From positions 558,001-622,000 of the forward strand of contig NZ_JAFCKJ010000001.1 in NCBI RefSeq assembly GCF_018130465.1: a stretch of DNA of 64,000 nucleotides. The letters run 5' to 3'. Every line of letters starts with the position of its first letter. Position 1 is the first letter of the stretch. This document shows positions 8,521 through 17,358 of the stretch, one piece after another. Made by a program: the position numbers and the translations under genes. This DNA is from Bradyrhizobium canariense (GTDB taxonomy: Bacteria; Pseudomonadota; Alphaproteobacteria; Rhizobiales; Xanthobacteraceae). The notes below the pieces were generated by a model. The model saw only the letters and a program-made list of their open reading frames with translations. It ran no database searches and was not told where the DNA came from.

Positions 8521-8879
8521 GAAAGTTCTTCCTCCGAATAAATTGCTTGAGCAAAAAAAGAAATAGTAGATGCAACTAAAGCGTGCATCATTTCACAAAA
8601 GATTTGTCGTCGCAAGATTGCGTAGCGTCCAATTTGTGGATGCCCGATGCGGAAAAGGAAGTTTTCTGACCGCAAGTCGCGGCGGATCGTTGTACGACGA
8701 CCCCGCGACAACAGACCGGGCAGGCGCGACACATTGCGGCTGCGGCGACAGCCTCGACCGACGCAGCGCTGACAGCGGCGATCTCGCTGCAGACCGCCCA
8801 AAAGAAAATCGCCTCCCGCGTGCCGAGGCGCGCGAGAGGCGATGACAACAATCCCGATCGAGCCAAAGGCGGCCGAAGC
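8521..8879. other. 359-bp gap between two co-oriented unknown genes
   Basis: Open frames exist on both strands, for example a 92-codon minus-strand frame at 8588-8866, but none has a convincing product or ribosome site. It probably carries the promoter of the glycosidase-like gene. Confidence 0.4.
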
Positions 8880-9374
8880 TCAGGATCGGTGCGGGCAGAC
8901 CATCGTCAGATAGAGCAGCGTCGGCGCCTTGTCCTCGCCCTTCTTGTATTCCCACTCCAGCCGGATCTCGTGCCGGTGCGCGAAAGCGTCGCTTGCTTCG
9001 TGGGTGATGATCTTCGTCTTCATCGGGATCGGCGGCTCGGAGTTGAAGCATTTCCGGACGCAGGCATCGAGCAGATCGCATCGTGTCAGGGGGATGACGC
9101 CGGGCTCATCCTTGGACAGAGGGATCGTGTTCGGCTGGGTGCTGAGGTCGACGCGGGCTCGGCCCTTCTCCTTGTGCCAGTACTTGGCGCTTCCTTGCGG
9201 CCAGTTCGATGCCGGGTTCAAAATCAGGTGGTACTGGCCGTATTCCAGGGTCGGCAGGTCGATGTCGTCGGATGCCTTGAGCTTCGCGACGCTCTTTTTC
9301 ATATTCGCCAAGGGATAGTAATTGCTGTTCATCAAGTCTCGAAATGCCTTGCCGCTATATACCAGTCCGGCCAT
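8880..9374 (-). CDS. hypothetical protein
   Basis: 164 residues, no recognised domain. It is rich in charged residues and short strands (IDLPTLEYGQYHLILNPASN; HRHEIRLEWEYKKGEDK), suggesting a soluble beta-rich protein. It has three cysteines mid-protein and one near the C-terminus, with no signal peptide or membrane segment. A good AGGAAAGAGG ribosome site precedes the ATG at 9374. It may belong functionally with the glycosidase-like gene downstream on the same strand. Confidence 0.7.
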   Translation of the reverse strand: MAGLVYSGKAFRDLMNSNYYPLANMKKSVAKLKASDDIDLPTLEYGQYHLILNPASNWPQGSAKYWHKEKGRARVDLSTQPNTIPLSKDEPGVIPLTRCDLLDACVRKCFNSEPPIPMKTKIITHEASDAFAHRHEIRLEWEYKKGEDKAPTLLYLTMVCPHRS

Positions 9375-9637
9375 CGCCTCTTTCCTCGATATGTCTGTTT
9401 GTCAAAATCTCTAGCGGGGCGGCCGAAAATACGCGTTACGCTACGGCCGATCACGCGATTTGTTGTGCGCAGTCGACGCTACCACTCAGGAATGTACTTC
9501 GTCCAGAGAGCCTCCATCCCGTAGCGTCGCGTATGTCGCAAGCCCGATTGCCATGCACTTTCCTATAGGTATTGTTGGGTCGAACGCCTCACGGGGGCTG
9601 GGGTAAGACTGCCAAGGCAGTTGTTGAAGGCGCTGGA

Positions 9638-12600
9638 ATGCATTGCTTCGCGTGTCAGTCTGCGATTGGTCCGGGCGACAGCTGGTGCTCCAAATGCGGG
9701 GTGGCGGTGCGCCAGCGCGTCGATCCCGACAGCGAACGACGGTTTGTGACGATTCTGCGCGCCGACGTCGTCGATTCCACAGGTCTTGTTGCCGAACTGG
9801 AGCCGGAGGAAGCGGTGTCGCGCCTTGAGCCCGCTCTTGCTGCGATGAGAGGCGCGGTGCGCCAGTTCGGCGGCATCGTCAGCAAGGAGTTGGGTGACGG
9901 GCTGGCCGCTGTATTCGGAGCCCCGATCGCCGACGACAACCATGCGCCGCTGGCCTGCCACGCGGCCATCGAGCTTGTCCGGCGTGTTGGCAGCCTGGGC
10001 GATTCGGGACTTCAGGTCCGGGTCGGCCTGCACTCGGGCCACGTGGTGGCCTACATGGTCGCCAGCGAATTTTCCAAGGTCTACGAAATCGGCGGGGCCG
10101 CCCAGCATCTGGCCGCGCGGCTGGAAGCCGCGGCCGAGGCGAACCAGATCTATGTTTCCGAAGCCTGCCAGCAGCTCGCTGACGGGCACGTGCGCTTTGA
10201 TTTCCTCGGCCGCAAGACGCTCCGCGGTTTTGGCGAGCCCATGTCCGTGTACCGGATCATGGGCGCAAGCGATCTCTCGAGCTGGCGGGTCCGACGTGCG
10301 CGCAGCGTTTCCCGTTTCGTCGACCGCACGACGGAGCGGGCGTTGCTGTGGCGCGCTGCGGAAAAGGTAGCTGCCAGCCGGCAGACTGTTCTGCTGATGG
10401 GGGACGCCGGCATTGGCAAGTCGCGACTTGCACATGAGTTCGCACAGGACCTTCGGGGCAGCGGCTGGCGGCTGATCGATGCCGAGTGCAGCCCGAATCT
10501 CCAGGGCGCTCCGTACAGCGCCCTCAAACGCCTGTTGCTGTCGGTCTTTGATGCAGCTGCCAGGGATCAGGCCAGGACGGACGATCCCAGAGACGCGTTG
10601 CCGGTGGTGCAGCAACGAGCCATTGACGCGGTCCTGGACCTGCCGATTTTCGATCCGCAATGGGACGAATTGGAGCCTCACGCGCGCGGCCGCGCAATTT
10701 CAGATGCAAGCTGCGCGATCGTGGAAACCGTCGCCCGCCGCCAGCGCACGGTCCTCCTGATCGAGGACCTGCACTGGAGCGATCGGGCCAGCGATACGGT
10801 TGTGGCCGCGCTCTCCAGGCTGCAATGCCCCGGTTTGCTTGTGCTGCTGACGACGCGGCCCAATGGAATGCCGGTGTGGATCGCGCGCTGTCACGCCGAA
10901 ATCGTGGCGATGCGGCCTCTCGACGACGATTCGGGCCTGGCGATGCTCGCGGAAATGCTTGGCCCCGCCCACGCCAACGCGGACCTGAAGAATCGGATCA
11001 TCTCTCATACAGCCAACGTTCCGCTGTTCATCGAGGAGGTCTGCCGCAGTCTGAAGGATAGCGGCATGCTCCTTGGCCAGTGGGGTGATCTTTCCCTTGC
11101 GCGTCCTGTCGATGAGCTGGGTATCCCCAGCAGCATTCAGGGTGTGATCGCGGCACGGCTCGATCGCGTGTCACGACAGGAACGGTCGCTCCTCCAGATC
11201 GCCGCGGCGCTTGGGCCCCGGGCAGACCAGGCCCTGCTGCGGAAAGTAGCGGCCTTGCCGGAAGACGTCCTGCAGGATTGCCTCACCGCGCTCGACCGGG
11301 CCGAACTGCTCGTCAGGATCGATAGCGAGTTGGAGGACTCGCTCGAATTTCGTCACGAGATGGTCAGGCAAGTGACCTACGATTCAATGGTCGAAAAGGT
11401 GCGCGAAAGCATCCATGCGAGCATCCTGGCAGCTCTCGAGGACGATGAAGCACGGGCCGATGGTCCGGACGCGCTCTGCTATCACGCGACGCGGGCCAAG
11501 GACTGGCAGAAGGCGTTTCACCATGGCCGGAGCGCCGCTCGAAGATGTCTGGCTCATTCGGCCTACGCCGACGCTGTCGACTATTTCGAGATCGCGATGG
11601 GATCGCTCGACAAGACCCCATTGATGCCGGCGCGAGAGGCGGACGCGATTGACCTCCGGATGGAGGCGCGTTTGGCCTTCGCCGGATCGGGCCGCGTTGC
11701 CGAAGCCCTGGATTTGGGAAGGGAAGCCGAACGGCGAGCCGATGCGATCAACGATGTCGGACGCAAAGTCGCAGCCATGACCGTGAGAGCGGGTGCGCAG
11801 AATTTCTATGGAACGCCGGTCGAAGCTGTCGCGATCGGCGAAGACGTCGTGCATCTGGCGGAAAGCTCGGGCAATCCCGCCTGGCGTAATCTCGCGCAAT
11901 ACGGTCTCGGGCAGGCCTATTTTCTTACCGGCCGCTATCATGACGCCGAGAAGATGCTGGCCACCACCCGTGCCTATCTCTCGGGGCCGGCAGCGAGTGC
12001 CCCGATCGGCACGACCCCGCGATCCTTGCTCTTGCTTTGCTGCATGATGAACAGCATCACCCACACCGTCATGGGCGAGCTCGATGCCGCCGAGCAGCTC
12101 CAGCAACAGGCCGCCGCGATCGCGGAGGAGACCGGCCGGCCCTACGACCGCGTCGCCGCCGCCTATAGCGGCGGGTGGCTGATGCTCGGCCGCAACGAGC
12201 CGGCCGCGGCCGCGGCCATTCTCGAAGACGGTTTTGTCCTGGCGCAGAAGCACGGCATCCGGCTGTTCGTGCCGGTGCTCGCCAGCCACCTCGGCATGGC
12301 CTATCTGGAGCAGGGGCTGTTCGACCGGGCGCGCGGCATGCTGACGGAAGCGCGCGAGGAGGCGAAGGCGGTCGGCTATACCTCGGCGGTGCTGCGCAGC
12401 TCGATCTACCTGGCGCTCGCCACCCACCGTCTCGGCGACGTCCAGGCCGCGCAGAACATGCTGCGCGAGGCGCGCAACACGGCGCGGCAGCAGGGCTTCT
12501 CCGGCCTGGAGGCGGAGGCCCTGTTCGGCGAGGCGGTGGTGACGCCGCCGACGGATGCGAAGGCCAGGGCGGCCGTCCTTGCGGCCCTGCGCGCGACCAT

Positions 12601-12694
12601 CGCGATCGCCGCCGAGAGCGGCGCGCTGCCGCTGCAGCACAAGGCCGAGGCGATGCTCAACGAGATGCTGGCGACGGGTGACGAGCTATCCTGA
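9638..12694 (+). CDS. zinc-ribbon / class III nucleotide cyclase-like / AAA ATPase / TPR signalling protein
   Basis: 1018-residue regulator. It opens with a zinc ribbon (CFACQSAI...CSKCGV, residues 3-22). A class III cyclase homology domain follows, then an AAA ATPase (Walker A GDAGIGKSRL; Walker B TVLLIEDLHWSD) and a long helical TPR region. Both metal Asp positions of the cyclase are present (RADVVDSTG and ELGDGLAAVFG). The segment that usually reads GDxVNxAARLE is GGAAQHLAARLEA here, so the substrate-specifying Asp and the transition-state Asn are lost. Cyclase activity is therefore doubtful. ATG 9638 is chosen because the zinc ribbon starts there with GAAGG upstream. Stand-alone transcription, followed by a hairpin. 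Confidence 0.88.
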   Translation: MHCFACQSAIGPGDSWCSKCGVAVRQRVDPDSERRFVTILRADVVDSTGLVAELEPEEAVSRLEPALAAMRGAVRQFGGIVSKELGDGLAAVFGAPIADDNHAPLACHAAIELVRRVGSLGDSGLQVRVGLHSGHVVAYMVASEFSKVYEIGGAAQHLAARLEAAAEANQIYVSEACQQLADGHVRFDFLGRKTLRGFGEPMSVYRIMGASDLSSWRVRRARSVSRFVDRTTERALLWRAAEKVAASRQTVLLMGDAGIGKSRLAHEFAQDLRGSGWRLIDAECSPNLQGAPYSALKRLLLSVFDAAARDQARTDDPRDALPVVQQRAIDAVLDLPIFDPQWDELEPHARGRAISDASCAIVETVARRQRTVLLIEDLHWSDRASDTVVAALSRLQCPGLLVLLTTRPNGMPVWIARCHAEIVAMRPLDDDSGLAMLAEMLGPAHANADLKNRIISHTANVPLFIEEVCRSLKDSGMLLGQWGDLSLARPVDELGIPSSIQGVIAARLDRVSRQERSLLQIAAALGPRADQALLRKVAALPEDVLQDCLTALDRAELLVRIDSELEDSLEFRHEMVRQVTYDSMVEKVRESIHASILAALEDDEARADGPDALCYHATRAKDWQKAFHHGRSAARRCLAHSAYADAVDYFEIAMGSLDKTPLMPAREADAIDLRMEARLAFAGSGRVAEALDLGREAERRADAINDVGRKVAAMTVRAGAQNFYGTPVEAVAIGEDVVHLAESSGNPAWRNLAQYGLGQAYFLTGRYHDAEKMLATTRAYLSGPAASAPIGTTPRSLLLLCCMMNSITHTVMGELDAAEQLQQQAAAIAEETGRPYDRVAAAYSGGWLMLGRNEPAAAAAILEDGFVLAQKHGIRLFVPVLASHLGMAYLEQGLFDRARGMLTEAREEAKAVGYTSAVLRSSIYLALATHRLGDVQAAQNMLREARNTARQQGFSGLEAEALFGEAVVTPPTDAKARAAVLAALRATIAIAAESGALPLQHKAEAMLNEMLATGDELS

Positions 12695-12784
12695 CGGGAG
12701 CGGCGGCCGGGTCGCCATCGCGGCCGAAATCTGCCCGACGCGTCAAATAAATCCAGCAGGCAGCGCAAGGGGTTAGCTACTGTG

Positions 12785-12824
12785 CATGGGGTTGTTTTCG
12801 CCCTTTTTGTGAAGGGCCCCCATG
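12785..12824 (+). terminator. possible terminator hairpin after the cyclase-like gene
   Basis: Nested inverted repeats: CATGGGG (12785-12791) with CCCCATG (12818-12824), and inside it GCCCTT (12800-12805) with AAGGGC (12812-12817). No clean T-tract follows, so termination is uncertain. The rest of the 311-bp gap to opgC shows nothing recognisable. Confidence 0.4.
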
Positions 12825-13005
12825 GTGCAGCGCGGAAGACGGCACGCTTGTGCGGCTCGCTCCGATGACCATGCCCCTTGCGCGCGCAGCAAGGTCGGCT
12901 ACCGTCGGCCCTGGCCACAAGACCAGTCGACTTTTGATTTCAATTTTTTAGCATCCGATTTTTCGGCGCCGCGACGGCGCGACGCCCACCGAACGAGGCG
13001 GGGCC

Positions 13006-14223
13006 ATGATCACACGGGACCAGTCAGCGCTGCTCGCTCCGGTCGAGCGCGACCTGCGGCTCGATCTCTTCCGCGGCATCGGTCTGTGGATGATCTTCCT
13101 CGACCACATCCCGCACGACATCGTGGCCTGGCTGACCCTGCGCAATTACGGCTTCAGCGACGCCGCCGAATTCTTCGTCTTCATCTCCGGTTATCTGGTC
13201 GGCTGGATCTACGGACCGATCGTCGCGGGCGGCTGGTTTGTCGCCGCGCTGAAGCGGCTGTGGCGGCGCGCGGTCGAGATGTATGTCGCCCACATCATGC
13301 TGTTCCTGCTGTTCACGGCGCAGATCGCCCGCACCGCGCGTCGCTTCGACAATCCGATGTACGAGCACGAGTTCAACGTGTTCAATTTCCTGTCGCATCC
13401 GGACGAGCTGATCGGGCAGGCGATCCTCCTGAAGTACAAGCCGGTCAATCTCGACGTGCTGCCGCTCTACATCACGCTGGTGTTCGCCTCGCCTTTCATC
13501 GTGTGGTGCCTGGTGCGCCGGCCGAACCTGACGCTCGCCGCGTCCGTGGTGCTCTACGTGCTGTCGCGCTGGTTCAACTGGAACATCGCCTCCTATCCGC
13601 CCGGCACGACCTGGTACTTCAACCCGTTCTGCTGGCAGCTGATGTTCGTGTTCGCGGCCTGGTGCGGCATCGGCCAGATCGAGAAGATCGCCGGATGGGT
13701 GTGGTCGAAGGCGGCGATGGCGCTGGCCGCGGCCTGGCTCGCCTTCGCGCTGCTGATCGTGATGACCTGGCACCTCCCTGCGCTCGAAGCCCTGATCCCG
13801 AAATGGATGATCAAGGCGATCTACCCGATCGACAAGACCGACCTCGACATGCTGCGCTTCACGCATTTTTTGGCGCTGGCGATCTGGGTAACTCATCTCG
13901 TCACGCGCAAATGGCGGGTGCTGCACGGGGCCTGGCTGCGGCCGGTCATTCTCTGCGGCCAGCATTCGCTGCCGATCTTCTGCCTCGGCGTATTCCTGTC
14001 GTTCTCGGCGCACTGGATCCTGACGCAATACACCAAGGGCGTCTGGGAGCAGCTCGCGGTCTCCGCCGTCGGCATCGTCATCATGATCGCAGCCGCCTGG
14101 CTGCTCGACCGGGCCGAGCGGGTGCCGGACCTGTTCGTGAAGGTGACGGAGGTCGAGGAGGCCGACACCGTCCTGGAAAGCGCGCCTGCGGACAGGTCTG
14201 CCGCGGCGCCCGCGGGTCATTGA
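13006..14223 (+). CDS. opgC: OpgC-family membrane protein (osmoregulated periplasmic glucan modification)
   Basis: 405-residue polytopic protein of the OpgC/acyltransferase-3-like group. In known members it transfers succinyl or similar groups to periplasmic glucans. The N-terminus RDLRLDLFRGIGLWMIFLDH is the hallmark of the family, followed by FFVFISGYLVGWIYG and about ten hydrophobic segments (for example WQLMFVFAAWCGIGQ and PIFCLGVFLSFSAHWIL). The C-terminal 35 residues are acidic and soluble. It precedes a small exported DUF2059 protein by 46 bp and may be cotranscribed. The modifying group cannot be read from sequence. Confidence 0.85.
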   Translation: MITRDQSALLAPVERDLRLDLFRGIGLWMIFLDHIPHDIVAWLTLRNYGFSDAAEFFVFISGYLVGWIYGPIVAGGWFVAALKRLWRRAVEMYVAHIMLFLLFTAQIARTARRFDNPMYEHEFNVFNFLSHPDELIGQAILLKYKPVNLDVLPLYITLVFASPFIVWCLVRRPNLTLAASVVLYVLSRWFNWNIASYPPGTTWYFNPFCWQLMFVFAAWCGIGQIEKIAGWVWSKAAMALAAAWLAFALLIVMTWHLPALEALIPKWMIKAIYPIDKTDLDMLRFTHFLALAIWVTHLVTRKWRVLHGAWLRPVILCGQHSLPIFCLGVFLSFSAHWILTQYTKGVWEQLAVSAVGIVIMIAAAWLLDRAERVPDLFVKVTEVEEADTVLESAPADRSAAAPAGH

Positions 14224-14269
14224 GTATCGCCGGTCCGCATTGTCGTGGAGAGGTCCAACGGAGACGTTC

Positions 14270-14758
14270 ATGTCCAGACTTGTGTTGACGATCGCCGGCG
14301 CCCTCCTGCTCCTGATCTGTGGTGCATCGGCGCAAGCACCGTCGCCGGAGGCGATGAGCGCTGCGCGCAAGCTCGTGGTCACCTTGAAGATCGCGGATCA
14401 ATATCGCGCGCTGTTGCCGCAGCTCCTGCTCAAGCTGAGGCCCGTGGTCGCGCAGGACAGGCCGGAGATCGAGCGCGACTATGACGCGGTGACGGCACCC
14501 GGCTCCGAGATCTACACCCCGGCCCTCACCTCGATGATCGACCAGGTCGCCGCCCTCTATGCCCAAAGCTTCAGCATCGACGAGCTGCGCCAGATCGAGG
14601 CCTTCTATGCCCAGCCGGCCGGGAAGAAGTTTCTGGAGAAGTCGGATGCGCTGGCGCAGGCAAGCGCGCAGATCGGCCAGGACGTCAGCCAGAAGGCTGC
14701 CGACGAATTGAAGCAGCGCCTGATCGAGGCGCTGCGCGGGAAGGGGCACAAGCTGTAG
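14270..14758 (+). CDS. DUF2059 domain exported protein
   Basis: 162 residues with a clear signal peptide (MSRLVLTIAGALLLLICGASAQA). The mature part is helical. The segment ALYAQSFSIDELRQIEAFY, followed by QPAGKKFLEKS, is typical of the DUF2059 family, whose role is unknown. ATG 14270 is chosen over an upstream start because it begins the signal peptide; the upstream in-frame ATG at 14240 would put charged residues before it. Convergent with the ABC operon that ends at 14768. Confidence 0.85.
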   Translation: MSRLVLTIAGALLLLICGASAQAPSPEAMSAARKLVVTLKIADQYRALLPQLLLKLRPVVAQDRPEIERDYDAVTAPGSEIYTPALTSMIDQVAALYAQSFSIDELRQIEAFYAQPAGKKFLEKSDALAQASAQIGQDVSQKAADELKQRLIEALRGKGHKL

Positions 14759-14767
14759 GCCGCGTCC

Positions 14768-16264
14768 TCAGTGGATCGCCGCGTACATGATCCTCTCCTC
14801 CGTCGCGTCCAGCGCGGAGAATTCCTCCACGACCTTGCCCTGGCGCGAGACCAGGATGCGGTCGGACAGCGCCATGATCTCGGGCAGATAAGACGAGATG
14901 ACCACGACCGCCTTGCCCTCGTCTGCAAGCTGGTTGATCAATTCGTGGATCTCGACGATGGCGCCCACGTCGACGCCGCGGGTCGGCTCGTCGAAGATGA
15001 TCAGGTCCGGCTCCTGCACCAGCGATTTTGCGATCACGACCTTCTGCTGATTGCCGCCGGACAGCTCGACCACCTTGCCGTGGTCGCCGATGGCGCGAAC
15101 CCTGAGCTTCTCGATCCAGGTCTTGCCGACGCTCTCGATTTCCCGCCGCGACAGCATCATGCGTCCCTTGGGAAACTTCGACAGCAAGCCGAGATAAATG
15201 TTGCGCGCAATCGAGGACGTCTCGAAGAAGCCCTCGACCTTGCGATCCTCCGTGACATAGGCGATGCCGGCCTTGACCGCCGGCGCCGGCACCCGGTAGC
15301 GCACCGGCTTGTCGTGCAGCAGGATCTCGCCGCCGTGGAAGAAATCGCGCTTGAGCACACCGGAGACGATCTTGAACGTTTCGGTGCGGCCTGCGCCGAC
15401 CAGGCCGAACACGCCGGTGATCTGCCCTGCGAATACCGACAGTGAGTTGTTCTTCACCATCGGCGCCATCTTCAGGTTCTGCACCGTGAGCACGCGTGCG
15501 CCGGCTGGTCGCACGCTGCTCTTCCGCGCGCCGTAGAGCGTATTGGAGAGGTCGCGCCCGACCATGGCCTGGATGATCGCGGCCCGGTCGAAATTGGCGG
15601 CGTCGTCGGTCACGACGTGCTTGCCGTCGCGCAGGACCGTGATGCGGTCGGCCAGCAGCAGGGCCTCTTCGAGGGCATGCGAGATGAAGACGATCGAGAC
15701 GCCGCGCTTCTTGAGATCGCGGACGAGGTCGAAGAAGTATTTCTTCTCCTCCGGCGTCAGCGATGCGGTCGGCTCGTCGAAGATGATGACCTTGGCGCGG
15801 TGCAGGACTGCGCGCGCGATCTCCACCATCTGCTTCTTGGCCGCTCCAAGGCCGCCGACGGTGGCGGTCGGCGTGACGTCGAAATTCAGCGATTGCAAAA
15901 ACTGCTGCGCGGCGATGTAGATGCCGCGCAGGCGGTTATAAAACTTCTCCTGCCCGAGAAACAGGTTCTGCGCGACCGTCATGGTCGGCACCAGGCTGTT
16001 CTCCTGGAACACCATGGCGATGCCGAGATTGCGCGCCTCCAGCGGTGTCCTCGGCGCGACGTCCGCGCCATCGACGGTCATCGCGCCTGAAGTCAGCGTC
16101 ACCACGCCTGCCATGACCTTGGTTAGCGTCGACTTGCCGGCGCCATTTTCGCCGACCAGTGCGTGGATCTCGCCACGGCGCAGGTCGAAGTCGACCCCGT
16201 CGATGGCGGGCACGCCGGCGTAGAGTTTCGTGGCCTTGCGCAGCGAGAGCATGATGTCGCTCAT
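14768..16264 (-). CDS. sugar-type ABC transporter ATP-binding protein (RbsA-like, two nucleotide-binding domains)
   Basis: 498-residue ATPase. Domain 1 has Walker A GENGAGKST and Walker B VIIFDEPTASL. Domain 2 has signature LSGGNQQKVVIAKSL and Walker B LIIFDEPTRGVD; its P-loop is degenerate (GLVGAGRTE), as is usual in the second domain of RbsA/MglA proteins. It is the last gene of a five-gene minus-strand operon. Its ATG overlaps the stop of the propeller gene (ATGA). It would energise import through the two permeases encoded upstream. Confidence 0.92.
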   Translation of the reverse strand: MSDIMLSLRKATKLYAGVPAIDGVDFDLRRGEIHALVGENGAGKSTLTKVMAGVVTLTSGAMTVDGADVAPRTPLEARNLGIAMVFQENSLVPTMTVAQNLFLGQEKFYNRLRGIYIAAQQFLQSLNFDVTPTATVGGLGAAKKQMVEIARAVLHRAKVIIFDEPTASLTPEEKKYFFDLVRDLKKRGVSIVFISHALEEALLLADRITVLRDGKHVVTDDAANFDRAAIIQAMVGRDLSNTLYGARKSSVRPAGARVLTVQNLKMAPMVKNNSLSVFAGQITGVFGLVGAGRTETFKIVSGVLKRDFFHGGEILLHDKPVRYRVPAPAVKAGIAYVTEDRKVEGFFETSSIARNIYLGLLSKFPKGRMMLSRREIESVGKTWIEKLRVRAIGDHGKVVELSGGNQQKVVIAKSLVQEPDLIIFDEPTRGVDVGAIVEIHELINQLADEGKAVVVISSYLPEIMALSDRILVSRQGKVVEEFSALDATEERIMYAAIH

Positions 16265-17358
16265 GAGCAGAGCTCCTCGGCAAGGCCGGCCAGCGGCACT
16301 CGCAGGACACGGCCCGGTCCCTTGGCGATCAGGACGAGATCGTCGCCCATCTCGACGGCCGCAACGACGCCGTGATTGACGCCGTCGACGCGGCTGTGCA
16401 GCGAATAAAGCGGCTGGCCATCTGCGTTGAGGCGGATGACGAGGCCGTAGGAGCGCGGCGGCGCCCACGGCTTGATGACACCCATGGTCTTGATGTGCGC
16501 ACCCTGCATCGGCTCCTTGAACGAGATGCCGGAGCGCAGGCGGGGGGCGACCCAGTATTCCGGGGCGATCTCGGCCATCATGCGGCGCCGGTAGGCCGGC
16601 TCGCGCAACACGAACTCGATGAGCTGGGTGCGCGCGGTGAAGGCGGTGAGCCAGTAGCCGCCGCCCGAAGCTTTCGCCAGCCGCGACGGATAGACCGGCA
16701 GGTGACCGAGCACGCTCCGCGGCGATGCGCCCGGCGTCACGAGAGCGAGGCGGTGGCGCCAGCTCTCGCTGACCAGCACACCGTTGCCGTACGCGCAGGC
16801 GCCGAAGGCATGGCCGAGCCCTTGAGCCAGCGCTGTCACGGTCTTGCTGCCGGGATCCAGCCTGAACACCCGGCCGGTCCGGTTGAGCTCCATCAGGTCG
16901 CGCGCCCAGTCGTCGACGCCGCATGTCGCGGAGCCGTCGGTCGCGATGAGCGTGTTGTCGTCTGCCAGCGTCAGCGCGTTGATGGCATTGAAGGCCGCCT
17001 CGGCAAATGTCACCCTTGGCTGTTCGGCCGAGGGGTTTGCGTAAAGACGCACCTCGCGTCCCCCGAGCGCGACCGCAATGCCGCCGCCGGGAAGGGCACA
17101 CAAGGCCGAGACGGGCTGCTCGAAGCTGCGGACCTGCGATGCCGAGCCGGCATTGAAACACAACAGCCGCCGACCGTCTGCGATGAACAGATTGGGGCCG
17201 TCGACGGCGAGGTCTTCGGGCGCCTCGCATGTCAGCAAGGTCTCGACGGATTCCAGCTTCTGGTTGGGCTTCAATGCGCCGTCGAAGGACGGCACGGTGA
17301 TGGTGGCGTCGCCGCGCCCGAGAAAGCGGTTGGCGAACTCCCTGACGGCTGCGATCAC
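16261..17358 (-). CDS. SMP-30/strictosidine-synthase-like beta-propeller protein
   Basis: 365 residues. Propeller repeats run through the protein, for example LAVDGPNLFIADGRRLLCF and VYPSRLAKASGGGYWLTAF. The latter matches the P-x-R/N-x-x-x-G-x-YW-L block of strictosidine synthase-like and lactonase propellers. The segment YRRRMMAEIAPEYWVAP resembles FRRRMAKRVPVDEWLFP in the propeller of the adjacent fusion protein, so the two are paralogues. GTG 17358 overlaps the upstream stop by 4 nt (GTGA) and fixes the start. A lactonase or similar hydrolase acting on the imported compound is likely; no signal peptide is seen. Confidence 0.82.
   Translation of the reverse strand: MIAAVREFANRFLGRGDATITVPSFDGALKPNQKLESVETLLTCEAPEDLAVDGPNLFIADGRRLLCFNAGSASQVRSFEQPVSALCALPGGGIAVALGGREVRLYANPSAEQPRVTFAEAAFNAINALTLADDNTLIATDGSATCGVDDWARDLMELNRTGRVFRLDPGSKTVTALAQGLGHAFGACAYGNGVLVSESWRHRLALVTPGASPRSVLGHLPVYPSRLAKASGGGYWLTAFTARTQLIEFVLREPAYRRRMMAEIAPEYWVAPRLRSGISFKEPMQGAHIKTMGVIKPWAPPRSYGLVIRLNADGQPLYSLHSRVDGVNHGVVAAVEMGDDLVLIAKGPGRVLRVPLAGLAEELCS

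Noticed and set aside
8588-8866. 92-codon minus-strand open frame between two unknown genes
   Set aside because: No ribosome site, no recognisable motif, and overlapping open frames on the other strand; left as intergenic.
12822-14288. Long plus-strand frame overlapping opgC
   Set aside because: Shadow of opgC; Arg/Pro/Ala-rich product typical of an alternative frame in high-GC coding DNA.
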